A stretch of DNA of 10,802 bases. It comes from Lachnospiraceae bacterium UBA6987 (GTDB lineage: Bacteria > Bacillota > Clostridia > Lachnospirales > Lachnospiraceae). Positions 5,968 through 10,802 of this stretch are shown here, in pieces. Where the stretch lies: contig DJYD01000037.1 of the NCBI GenBank assembly GCA_002449955.1, forward strand, positions 1 to 10,802. Direction: 5' to 3'. The notes below the pieces were generated by a model. That model ran no database searches, had not been told where the DNA came from, and saw only the letters and a program-made list of their open reading frames with translations. Positions within the stretch are counted from its first letter, which is position 1. The number at the start of each line of letters is the position of its first letter. The position numbers and the translations under genes are program-made.

Positions 5968-6008
5968 GAAAATCCCGTCGGAAGGAGATCCCTTCCGGCG
6001 GGATTTTT
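5968..6008 (+). terminator. strong intrinsic terminator after the dehydrogenase
   Basis: AATCCCGTCGGAAGG (5971-5985) pairs with CCTTCCGGCGGGATT (5991-6005) over 15 base pairs, one of them a G-T, with a 5-base loop. TTTTTCTT follows. It begins about 35 bases after the stop codon. Confidence 0.93.
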
Positions 6009-6015
6009 CTTATCC

Positions 6016-6060
6016 GGGCGGGGATGCTTCCGGGAAGGTCATGCCCGCCCTTTCCTTTCC
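6016..6060 (+). terminator. second, tandem terminator-like hairpin
   Basis: GGGCGGG (6016-6022) pairs with CCCGCCC (6044-6050), with inner ATG/CAT and CTTC/GAAG pairings and a tight CGG loop, followed by TTTCCTTTCC. It starts eight bases after the T-run of the first terminator. The tail is pyrimidine-rich rather than pure T, so it may be a back-up terminator or another structured element. Confidence 0.5.
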
Positions 6061-6099
6061 GCATCCCTGCAACCGCATTACATATTCGGCAGCTTCGGA

Positions 6100-6366
6100 A
6101 TGACCGGCATTTTCGGAATGTCCTTCGTATTCGGGAAGGCTCTTACGGACGCCGACAGAAAAAAACTGGTCTTCGAAAGCAAGTCCCTCACCGGCAGCCG
6201 GACCCACGGCGGCGTAGAGGCGTACGTACAGAAGGTCACGGCATTTGGTCAGGCACAGACAGGATTGCCCCTGCAGAAACAGCTGGATGAAATCAAAAAA
6301 GAAAAGGCTGAGATCCAGAATCAGAACGACGTCCAAAAGCAGGGAAATGGCTTTGGGATAAACTGA
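6100..6366 (+). CDS. uncertain small ORF, FG-rich start and charged helical tail
   Basis: Frame of 88 codons that I do not recognise. Codon third positions look like those of neighbouring real genes (many C/G endings), and the product is not arginine-rich like a typical shadow frame. The N-terminus is hydrophobic with recurring Phe-Gly (MTGIFGMSFVFGKAL), followed by DADRKK and a glutamine/lysine-rich helical, possibly coiled-coil tail (about 58-82, QKQLDEIKKEKAEIQNQN). There is no good ribosome binding site or promoter, and the frame stays open upstream through the two terminators, so it could be a gene remnant. A plus-strand terminator at 6417-6446 lies just downstream and fits transcription in this direction. 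If this ORF is not real, 5933-6390 holds only terminators. Confidence 0.4.
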   Translation: MTGIFGMSFVFGKALTDADRKKLVFESKSLTGSRTHGGVEAYVQKVTAFGQAQTGLPLQKQLDEIKKEKAEIQNQNDVQKQGNGFGIN

Positions 6367-6390
6367 TCTCAGTCTGATCCCCCGCTGTCA

Positions 6391-7524
6391 TCAGTTCTTT
6401 GATACGTTCCTATAAAGGGCCCCGCCTTCGCCGGCGGGGTCCTTTTCGGCTTCTATCCTGGCCGCGATATAGTCTGCTGCCGCGTGACTCCCACTCTGTC
6501 CGAGCAGCTTAAACAGCCGCACGACCTCCTGCTGCTTTTCCCTGGGAAGGGACCTTGCGGCAGTCCACATGGCTTCCGCCGTTTTTAACTTCTGTGCATT
6601 CATGTCGCTGAAGCGGTCCTGCCCCGTCGATTCGATCAGGGAAAAAACGGTCTCCGTAAGGGTTTCCCGTTCCATATCGTTCATCTGCGTAAGCCAGCCG
6701 CTCACAGTCTTATCCACAAGGCGGCTTGCTTCCGACAGTTCCGCCTCTTCAAAGCCGTGACGCGTGACCTGCCAGGTAAATCCGTCATGCTGCATGAGCC
6801 CGCTCGCCGAGCTTTTCACGACCGTCTGCGCATACTGCCCTGCAAGCAGCAGGCCGATCACGGACGTATCCGGCACGATGCTCTTAACCTTCGGCAGGAC
6901 CTTCTGAAAGCCTTCCGTTTGGATGATCTTCTCCCGGAAGCCCGGCCCGTCGTTGCTGTACACTTCCAGGATCTTGTCCTGATCCTCACAGAAGGCGGAG
7001 GCGTAAACGGCCAGGTTCCCGCCTTTTGAATGGCCGCCCACACGCAGCCTTCCCTGAATCCCGTTCAGATACGACACGGCCTTTCTCTGCCCTTCCGTTT
7101 CATCCAGAAAGCTGAAATTGAAGTCTTCTTTCCAGCCGACGACCGTCCCGTCCGTTCCGCGGAAGGCGGCATAGGAGGTGCCGTCGCTTAAGTCAAAGGT
7201 GACCGCTGACAGCTGCAGATCCGGCCCCTTTTCATCGATATACGCCCGGATTCTCATGTCGGCAAAGCGAGGTCCCTTAATCATTTCCTCCATAAGCAAG
7301 GGCGCCTTAGCCGTAAACGCCTTGCTCTCCAGAATCTCCTCTTTTGTATGCACGGCAAAAAACGCCTCGCAGGCGTCCTTAAGCCCGCAGCCTTCCTCGG
7401 GCACGATGCCGCCGAAATCGGTATAGGCAAGCTCCGCCAGGATCAGGTTGTCCACGTCATTAAAGGGCGAGACGGAAAAAGGCACGTCCGCCCGCCATTT
7501 CAAGTAGTCAAAAATATCCGCCAT
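6391..7524 (-). CDS. DUF2974 (Mbeg1-like) lipase-like alpha/beta hydrolase
   Basis: Protein of 377 residues matching the DUF2974/Mbeg1-like group of lipase-fold proteins common in Clostridia; substrate unknown. It opens with an IFDYLKWRADVPFSVSPFND type N-terminus (4-23) and LILAELAYTDF (27-37) typical of the group. SYAAFRGTDGTVVGWKEDF (117-135) is the lipase-3-like strand and oxyanion region, VGGHSKGGNLAVYAS (162-176) gives the nucleophile Ser166, and YSNDGPGF (189-196) is a hallmark. Probable acid and base are Asp219 (VPDTSVIG) and His246 (MQHDGFTW). The C-terminal third is helical and specific to the family. There is no signal peptide. AAGGAAG before the ATG supports the start, and the gene is 31 bases after the small helical gene, so the two form an operon. 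Its last codons contain a plus-strand terminator hairpin. Confidence 0.85.
   Translation of the reverse strand: MADIFDYLKWRADVPFSVSPFNDVDNLILAELAYTDFGGIVPEEGCGLKDACEAFFAVHTKEEILESKAFTAKAPLLMEEMIKGPRFADMRIRAYIDEKGPDLQLSAVTFDLSDGTSYAAFRGTDGTVVGWKEDFNFSFLDETEGQRKAVSYLNGIQGRLRVGGHSKGGNLAVYASAFCEDQDKILEVYSNDGPGFREKIIQTEGFQKVLPKVKSIVPDTSVIGLLLAGQYAQTVVKSSASGLMQHDGFTWQVTRHGFEEAELSEASRLVDKTVSGWLTQMNDMERETLTETVFSLIESTGQDRFSDMNAQKLKTAEAMWTAARSLPREKQQEVVRLFKLLGQSGSHAAADYIAARIEAEKDPAGEGGALYRNVSKN
6417..6446 (+). terminator. plus-strand terminator embedded in the 3' end of the lipase-like gene
   Basis: GGGCCCCGCC (6417-6426) and GGCGGGGTCC (6433-6442) pair over ten bases (one G-T) with a 6-base loop, followed by TTTT. 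It lies inside the minus-strand coding sequence, where it encodes residues near the DPAGEGGALYRN end, but on the plus strand it can end transcripts coming from the 6100 ORF. On the minus strand the hairpin is followed by TTTATA. Confidence 0.55.
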
Positions 7525-7555
7525 TATCCTGCTTCCTTAAACTATGCCTGCCTCT

Positions 7556-8068
7556 TTACTTATTCTTCCCGAACAGGAGCTGTGAGATCCCGCCGACGAC
7601 CGTATCGACCGTCTGGCTGCCCGTGCCGAAGCCGTCTCTGAACACATAATCCATTGCGTCATAGAAGCTCTCGAGCGTTTGCGCCTCAAACTCGGCCTTC
7701 ATGGCTTCCCTGTTTCTGTTTTTGCCTGAGTGGTTTTCCTTGAAATCCCTGTAAATGCCGGAAAGATACTTCTGCCAGTCAGGCCCAAGAAGTTTTTCAC
7801 TATACTCCTTATCAAAGGCGGCGAGACACTTGCAGACGTCCTGCGGCATGTCCATATAGTAATATTTCACCAGGCTCTTCGTCTCCTCATAATCGTTCCG
7901 CATTTCGGCAAGCGCTTCATCGTTCAGGGCATCAATGTCTGCAAAATACGTCTCATACAGACGCATATATCGGGTATAGATGCAGCGGAGGATCGTACTC
8001 ACTTCCTCTTTTTTCACCGTTTCTTCGTGCAGCATCTGATCGATTCTTTCTTTACCGAGTTCAAGCAT
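7556..8068 (-). CDS. small helical protein of unknown function, partner of the DUF2974 gene
   Basis: I do not recognise this protein. From the chosen start it has 170 residues, is rich in Glu, Lys, Asp and Tyr and appears all-helical. A Tyr-rich segment (CIYTRYMRLYETYF, 29-42) and paired YYY (69-71) stand out. The tail TVDTVVGGISQLLFGKNK (153-170) is amphipathic and may touch a membrane or partner. No signal peptide or transmembrane helix is seen. An upstream ATG at 8074 would add two residues, but AGGAGG (8075-8080) directly abuts it; from the ATG at 8068 the spacing is an ideal six bases, so I take that start. It has its own strong promoter and is followed 31 bases later by the lipase-like gene, so a regulator, chaperone or immunity role for that enzyme is possible but unproven. 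Confidence 0.75.
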   Translation of the reverse strand: MLELGKERIDQMLHEETVKKEEVSTILRCIYTRYMRLYETYFADIDALNDEALAEMRNDYEETKSLVKYYYMDMPQDVCKCLAAFDKEYSEKLLGPDWQKYLSGIYRDFKENHSGKNRNREAMKAEFEAQTLESFYDAMDYVFRDGFGTGSQTVDTVVGGISQLLFGKNK

Positions 8069-8074
8069 ACCCAT

Positions 8075-8080
8075 CCTCCT
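8075..8080 (-). promoter_or_regulatory. ribosome binding site that decides the 8068 start
   Basis: AGGAGG on the minus strand ends immediately before the ATG at 8074 and six bases before the ATG at 8068. The spacing favours the second ATG. Confidence 0.7.
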
Positions 8081-8110
8081 TTTGTCTTTTACGGTATACA
8101 GATCTTTTTG

Positions 8111-8139
8111 ATTATATCAGTTTCCCCGCAGCGCTTCAA
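8111..8139 (-). promoter_or_regulatory. promoter of the helical protein-DUF2974 operon
   Basis: Minus-strand TTGAAG (8139-8134), 17-base spacer, perfect TATAAT (8116-8111), about 40 bases before the start codon. Confidence 0.75.
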
Positions 8140-8155
8140 TATCAGAGTTTGATAT

Positions 8156-8199
8156 AAAAACACGCGCCTGCTTGATGTATGTCAAGTGGGCGCGTGTTT
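8156..8199 (-). terminator. intrinsic terminator after the membrane protein gene
   Basis: An 11-bp stem (8158-8168 with 8189-8199; CACGCGCC/GGCGCGTG core) is capped, after a TG/TG mismatch, by CTTGA/TCAAG around a 6-base loop. On the minus strand the run TTTTT begins at the foot of the stem. It ends transcripts from the 8263-8595 gene just before the next promoter. Confidence 0.85.
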
Positions 8200-8262
8200 C
8201 TGCACTGCTTTGTACTTATCCGTCTTTCTGCTGTTAATCTCTGCGCGGCGAAGGAGGCCGCC

Positions 8263-8595
8263 TCAGGCGTAGCGGGCATGTGAGTTTGAGGTCACGATCA
8301 TGATAATGATAAACACCACCGTGGAAGCGATCGCGGCAACAAGCCAGGTCGTTTTGACTGCACGGCTGCGGACGCCGAACAACATCAGCACGGCGGTAAT
8401 GATGCTGACTGCGGCAAGGACGATCTGCAGATACAAAAGGAAGGTCTGGCCGCCGAGCTCCAGCCTTGCCGCAGGGCTTCGGTGCCACTCCCTGACCTGC
8501 CCGCCCGGCAGCACCGCCCGGTCCGTATAGATGTTCAGGTTCAAAGTGACAAGATATGCGATATTTGCGATAAGAGAAATTATGTTAAACAGCAT
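8263..8595 (-). CDS. small three-helix membrane protein of unknown function
   Basis: From the ATG at 8595 the product has 110 residues and three hydrophobic segments: about 2-23 (LFNIISLIANIAYLVTLNL), 51-75 (FLLYLQIVLAAVSIITAVLM) and 83-102 (WLVAAIASTVVFIIIMIVTS). The loop between the first two, about 27 residues, is polar with several Arg and Pro-Gly-Gly. I see no family motif. The frame stays open to a TTG at 8640, but that lies upstream of a likely -10 (TATGAT, 8634-8629) and has no ribosome site, whereas AAGGGAG precedes the ATG at 8595 by ten bases. The gene follows the aldo-keto reductase gene by 93 bases, may have its own weak promoter, and has a strong terminator about 65 bases after its stop. 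Confidence 0.65.
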   Translation of the reverse strand: MLFNIISLIANIAYLVTLNLNIYTDRAVLPGGQVREWHRSPAARLELGGQTFLLYLQIVLAAVSIITAVLMLFGVRSRAVKTTWLVAAIASTVVFIIIMIVTSNSHARYA

Positions 8596-8688
8596 CCGGC
8601 ATACGCTCCCTTCCGTTTTCGTGTTTTTATCATAACACAAAAATGTTCAAAACGCATGCCTTCTTCGCAGGACTTTCGCCGGACGCGC

Positions 8689-10170
8689 TTAATACCAGTC
8701 GTGCTTTTCGCCCCGGTCGAGCGCGGCGATCTTCGTCATCTCCTCATCCGTCAGCTCAAAGCCGAAAAGGTCGAGGTTCTCCCTGATATGTTCCGGATTC
8801 GAGGAGCCCGGGATCACCACGATGCCCCGCTGCAGGTCCCAGCGGAGGATCACCTGCGCGGAAGAAACGCCGTGCGCTCCCGCGATCTGCGTGATCGTCT
8901 CGTCCCCGAGGAGCTTCGCCGTGTAGCCCCGGCCGCCGAGCGGGTACCAGCACTGCACCACGATGCCCTTTTCCTGAATGAACGGCACCACGTCCTGCTC
9001 CTGATAGTAGGGATGGATCTCGTTCTGCACAAGGGCAGGCATGATGGTGACCTGCGGAAGGAAGGAGGTCAGCTCCTTCACGTACCAGTTGGAAAGGCCG
9101 AGCGACCTGATCTTTCCCTTTCCCACATAGGCCTCCATGGCCTTGTAAGCCTTCACGTCGTTCGTTCCGGGGTGGTGCAGGCGCATCATGTCGATGTAGC
9201 CGATGTCCAGTTTCTCCAGGGCCATGTCGATCGCGACCTCCGGCTCCGAAAACTGATTCGGATAGAGCTTCGTGATCACAAAGATCTCCTCGCGCGGGAT
9301 GCCGTATTCCGCGATGCCCTGCCGCACGCCCTCACCGACGGCTTCTTCGTTGTGGTACATATAGGCCGTGTCGATGAGCCTGCCGCCGTTTTTCAGCAGC
9401 GCCTTCACCGAATTCACGCAGGTCTCATGGTCCAGCGAATAAGTGCCGAGGCCCAGGATCGGCATGGTATAGCCGCTGTTTAAAAGGACCGTGCGGGTCT
9501 CGAAATCGAAAACGCCGACTTCAGCCGAAGCGCCCTTGCTTTCCTCAAGTGAAAAGACCACCGTGCAGCCGTCTCCTCCGAGCGTCGCCTTCAGCTCCTC
9601 CGGGCTCAGCCCCTGCACCCTGCCGAGGCGCGTAAAGCTCCAGGTATTGGGCGCGTAGTAGATGGTGATCTGGTTCCCCTGATAGAGGATCACGTCACCG
9701 GGCTCCGTCGTGATCCTTTCGTCGTTCGTCGGGAGCGACGTTCCGAGCGGGCCTACCTTCTCAAAGCTGCCATAATCGTGCATGTCGACCGTTACGTCGC
9801 CGCGCCGCAGCAGTTCTATAAAGGCCTCCGCCGAAGAATTGTTTTCCGGCTTGATCGCAAGGGTCTTTTCTCCGATATGTGCGTAGATCATGGTCTTTCC
9901 CTCTGCTGCTTTTTCTGTTGCGGCGGGCTCTGTGGAAGGCGCCTCGGTCTGGGCTGCAGAGGCCTCGGTCTCCACGGAAGACGCTTCGGTCTGGGCTGCA
10001 GACGTCTGGGTCCCTGCGGAAGACGCCTCAGTCTGGGCGGCAGACGTCTGTGCCTCCCGGGATACTGTCTCAGCCTTCCCGCTCTCCGCAGGCGCCTCCC
10101 CGCACGCGCAGAGGCCCGTCACAAGCATCGCGAGCGTCAAAACGGCAGCGTATATCTTCCTTCTGTTCAT
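8689..10170 (-). CDS. lipoprotein with cyclophilin-like domain fused to aldo-keto reductase
   Basis: Protein of 493 residues in three parts. Residues 1-23 are a lipoprotein signal: a basic start with twin Arg (MNRRKIY), a hydrophobic core and LCAC with Cys23 as likely lipid site. Residues 24-92 are a Ser/Thr/Ala/Glu-rich linker containing three 14-residue repeats. Residues 93-209 match the cyclophilin-like fold group (MHDYGSFEKVGPLG 130-143, PGDVILYQGNQITIYYAP 157-174, LGRVQG 182-187). Residues 226-493 are a complete aldo-keto reductase with GLGTYSL, Asp267 and Tyr272 (IDTAYMY), Lys301 (VITKLY) and His332 (RLHHPG), plus SLGLSNW and the NADPH-binding PGSSNPEHIREN (454-465). An exported NADPH enzyme is unexpected. 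AGGAGG six bases before ATG fixes the start. The gene lies 40 bases after the alpha/beta hydrolase gene, probably in one transcript. Substrate unknown. Confidence 0.88.
   Translation of the reverse strand: MNRRKIYAAVLTLAMLVTGLCACGEAPAESGKAETVSREAQTSAAQTEASSAGTQTSAAQTEASSVETEASAAQTEAPSTEPAATEKAAEGKTMIYAHIGEKTLAIKPENNSSAEAFIELLRRGDVTVDMHDYGSFEKVGPLGTSLPTNDERITTEPGDVILYQGNQITIYYAPNTWSFTRLGRVQGLSPEELKATLGGDGCTVVFSLEESKGASAEVGVFDFETRTVLLNSGYTMPILGLGTYSLDHETCVNSVKALLKNGGRLIDTAYMYHNEEAVGEGVRQGIAEYGIPREEIFVITKLYPNQFSEPEVAIDMALEKLDIGYIDMMRLHHPGTNDVKAYKAMEAYVGKGKIRSLGLSNWYVKELTSFLPQVTIMPALVQNEIHPYYQEQDVVPFIQEKGIVVQCWYPLGGRGYTAKLLGDETITQIAGAHGVSSAQVILRWDLQRGIVVIPGSSNPEHIRENLDLFGFELTDEEMTKIAALDRGEKHDWY
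9919..10044 (-). repeat. three tandem 42-base repeats encoding the lipoprotein linker
   Basis: Residues 43-84 of the lipoprotein are three copies of a 14-residue unit beginning SAAQTEA(S/P)S. The first two copies share nine residues exactly and the third differs by one in that stretch. The DNA repeats with a 42-base period. Such a Ser/Thr-rich repeat is a flexible stalk between the lipid anchor and the folded domains, and copy number may vary between strains. Confidence 0.8.
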
Positions 10171-10195
10171 GGCAAGCCTCCTTTTTCGCGTCTTA

Positions 10196-10212
10196 AAACC
10201 GCCCCGCGGCTT
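10196..10212 (-). terminator. weak intercistronic hairpin between the hydrolase and aldo-keto reductase genes
   Basis: On the minus strand AAGCCGC and GCGGTTT can pair over seven bases (one G-T) with a GGG loop, overlapping the hydrolase stop codon. It is followed by only a short T-run, so it may reduce rather than stop read-through, or may be chance. Confidence 0.25.
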
Positions 10213-10802
10213 ATCTCAGATATTTCTCAAAGAAGTTCTGCAGCTTATCGAACGGGATCGCATTGTTCTTCCCGCCGTCATAAAGATCCGTGTGGGAAGC
10301 GCCGGGGATGACCAGCAGCTCCTTATTCTCCGTGTACTTGCTGCCCGCGATCATATCCGCGTACGCATCCTTGCCGAAATAGAAGGAATGTGCCTTGTCG
10401 CCGTGCATGACCATGACCGCGCTTCTGATCTCATTCGTGTATTTTAAGATCGGCTGATTCAGGAAGGACTCGCAGCCGATGACGTTCCAGCCGCCGTTCG
10501 AATTCAAGGACCTTGCGTGATAGCCGCGCCCGGTCTTGTAGTAATCGTAGTAGTCCTTCACAAAGTAGGGCGCATCCTCCGGAAGCGGATCCACGACCCC
10601 GCCGCCGAGCGCATATTCACCGGCCTTAAGGTCCGCAAGTCTCTGCGCGCACATGGCCGCCCGCTTCTGATAGCGCGCCTCTTCGCTGTCCTCGCTGTCA
10701 AAGTAGCCCTTGGCGTTCACGCGGGTCATGTCATACATGGTGGATGCCACGGTCGCCTTGATGCGGGTGTCGAGCGCCGCCGTGTTCAGGGCCATGCCGC
10801 CC
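10211..10802 (-). CDS. alpha/beta hydrolase, C-terminal part (5' end outside window)
   Basis: The frame is open to the right edge. The first visible residues, Gly-Gly-Met-Ala-Leu-Asn, are the end of a nucleophile elbow (GxSxGG), so the ATG at 10795 is internal and the real start lies outside. Following residues (AALDTRIKATVASTMYDMTR) match the dienelactone-hydrolase/YcjY-like group of single-domain hydrolases. The acid is probably the Asp in VMVMHGDKAHSFYFGKDAYA and the base the His in VIPGASHTDLYD, both present; the C-terminus ends with a short helix (FEKYLR). Roughly 197 residues are seen of an expected 300 or more. It is the upstream partner of the aldo-keto reductase lipoprotein, a pairing that fits small redox/hydrolase clusters of gut Clostridia. 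Substrate unknown. Confidence 0.85.
   Translation of the reverse strand, partial: GGMALNTAALDTRIKATVASTMYDMTRVNAKGYFDSEDSEEARYQKRAAMCAQRLADLKAGEYALGGGVVDPLPEDAPYFVKDYYDYYKTGRGYHARSLNSNGGWNVIGCESFLNQPILKYTNEIRSAVMVMHGDKAHSFYFGKDAYADMIAGSKYTENKELLVIPGASHTDLYDGGKNNAIPFDKLQNFFEKYLR

Noticed and set aside
5204..6064. Minus-strand frame of 286 codons opposite the dehydrogenase
   Set aside because: Shadow of the strongly C/G-ending codons of the zinc dehydrogenase. It also runs across the strong terminator and has no ribosome site or recognisable domain.
6041..6103. 20-codon frame ending in an ATGA overlap with the 6100 ORF
   Set aside because: It starts within the second terminator hairpin, is very short and has no support beyond the overlap, so chance is more likely.
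6361..6382. Imperfect GATCAG repeat after the lipase-like gene as a minus-strand terminator
   Set aside because: The arms do not pair over more than a few bases and there is no proper T-run.
8596..8640. Longer version of the membrane protein starting at a TTG (8640)
   Set aside because: The TTG lacks a ribosome site and lies upstream of a likely -10. The extra 15 residues are polar and do not add a helix. The ATG at 8595 has AAGGGAG upstream.
8482..9483. Plus-strand frame of 333 codons opposite the aldo-keto reductase
   Set aside because: Its length comes from the GC-rich codon pattern of the reductase. The product is Arg/His/Val/Asp-rich without motifs, while the minus strand has a complete catalytic tetrad.
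9778..10447. Plus-strand frames with repetitive Gly/Arg/Leu or Ala/Ser sequence
   Set aside because: They are antisense readings of the 42-base repeat in the lipoprotein linker, so the repetition is inherited from the real gene.
10793..10795. ATG at 10795 as the start of the right-edge hydrolase
   Set aside because: It follows Gly-Gly in the nucleophile-elbow motif and would leave the enzyme without its nucleophile and first strands, so it is an internal Met of a truncated gene.
1..10802. CRISPR array, insertion sequence, tRNA, rRNA, attachment site or replication origin
   Set aside because: No regularly spaced repeats, transposase or integrase motifs, or tRNA/rRNA-like stretches were seen. 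The only tandem repeat is the coding linker repeat.

Overview
The window looks like a chromosomal segment from an anaerobic Firmicute of the class Clostridia, most likely Lachnospiraceae-like. This rests on protein resemblance (a PurE/PurC/PurF-like trio of the clostridial type, a hydrolase close to the Butyrivibrio cinnamoyl esterases, a DUF2974 lipase-like protein, a cyclophilin-like/aldo-keto reductase lipoprotein), AGGAGG ribosome binding sites and TTGACA/TATAAT promoters. It is a moderately GC-rich, mostly metabolic region. I see no phage, transposon, CRISPR array, tRNA or rRNA.

Left part (1-2079, minus strand): a purine operon read right to left. A strong promoter feeds a structured leader that ends in an intrinsic terminator, followed by purE, purC and the first 239 codons of a PurF-like gene. 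purC and the purF-like gene overlap by one base (TGATG). The PurF-like protein begins MGGFFG instead of MCGIFG and has lost the other glutaminase residues, so its glutamine site should be dead. This, and the unidentified leader, are the most interesting points on this side.

Middle (2101-6446): a monocistronic SDR oxidoreductase (minus) with its own promoter and terminator is divergent from a two-gene unit (plus) made of an Est1E/CinI-like esterase and a PhzF-family isomerase. A butanediol-dehydrogenase-type zinc alcohol dehydrogenase follows on its own near-consensus promoter and ends in two tandem terminator hairpins. After it comes an uncertain 88-codon ORF. A plus-strand terminator that could serve this ORF lies inside the 3' end of the convergent lipase gene.

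Right part (6391-10802, minus): a promoter drives a small helical protein of unknown function and then a DUF2974 (Mbeg1-like) lipase-like protein. To its right are a three-helix membrane protein, a large lipoprotein that joins a low-complexity linker, a cyclophilin-like domain and a complete aldo-keto reductase, and the C-terminal part of an alpha/beta hydrolase that runs off the window. The last two are probably co-transcribed.

I see one biosynthetic operon plus several small redox and hydrolase units, and nothing that is clearly a new defence or mobile system. The candidates for new biology are the glutaminase-dead PurF-like protein coupled to PurC, the purE leader, the exported aldo-keto reductase fusion, and the lipase/helical-protein pair.
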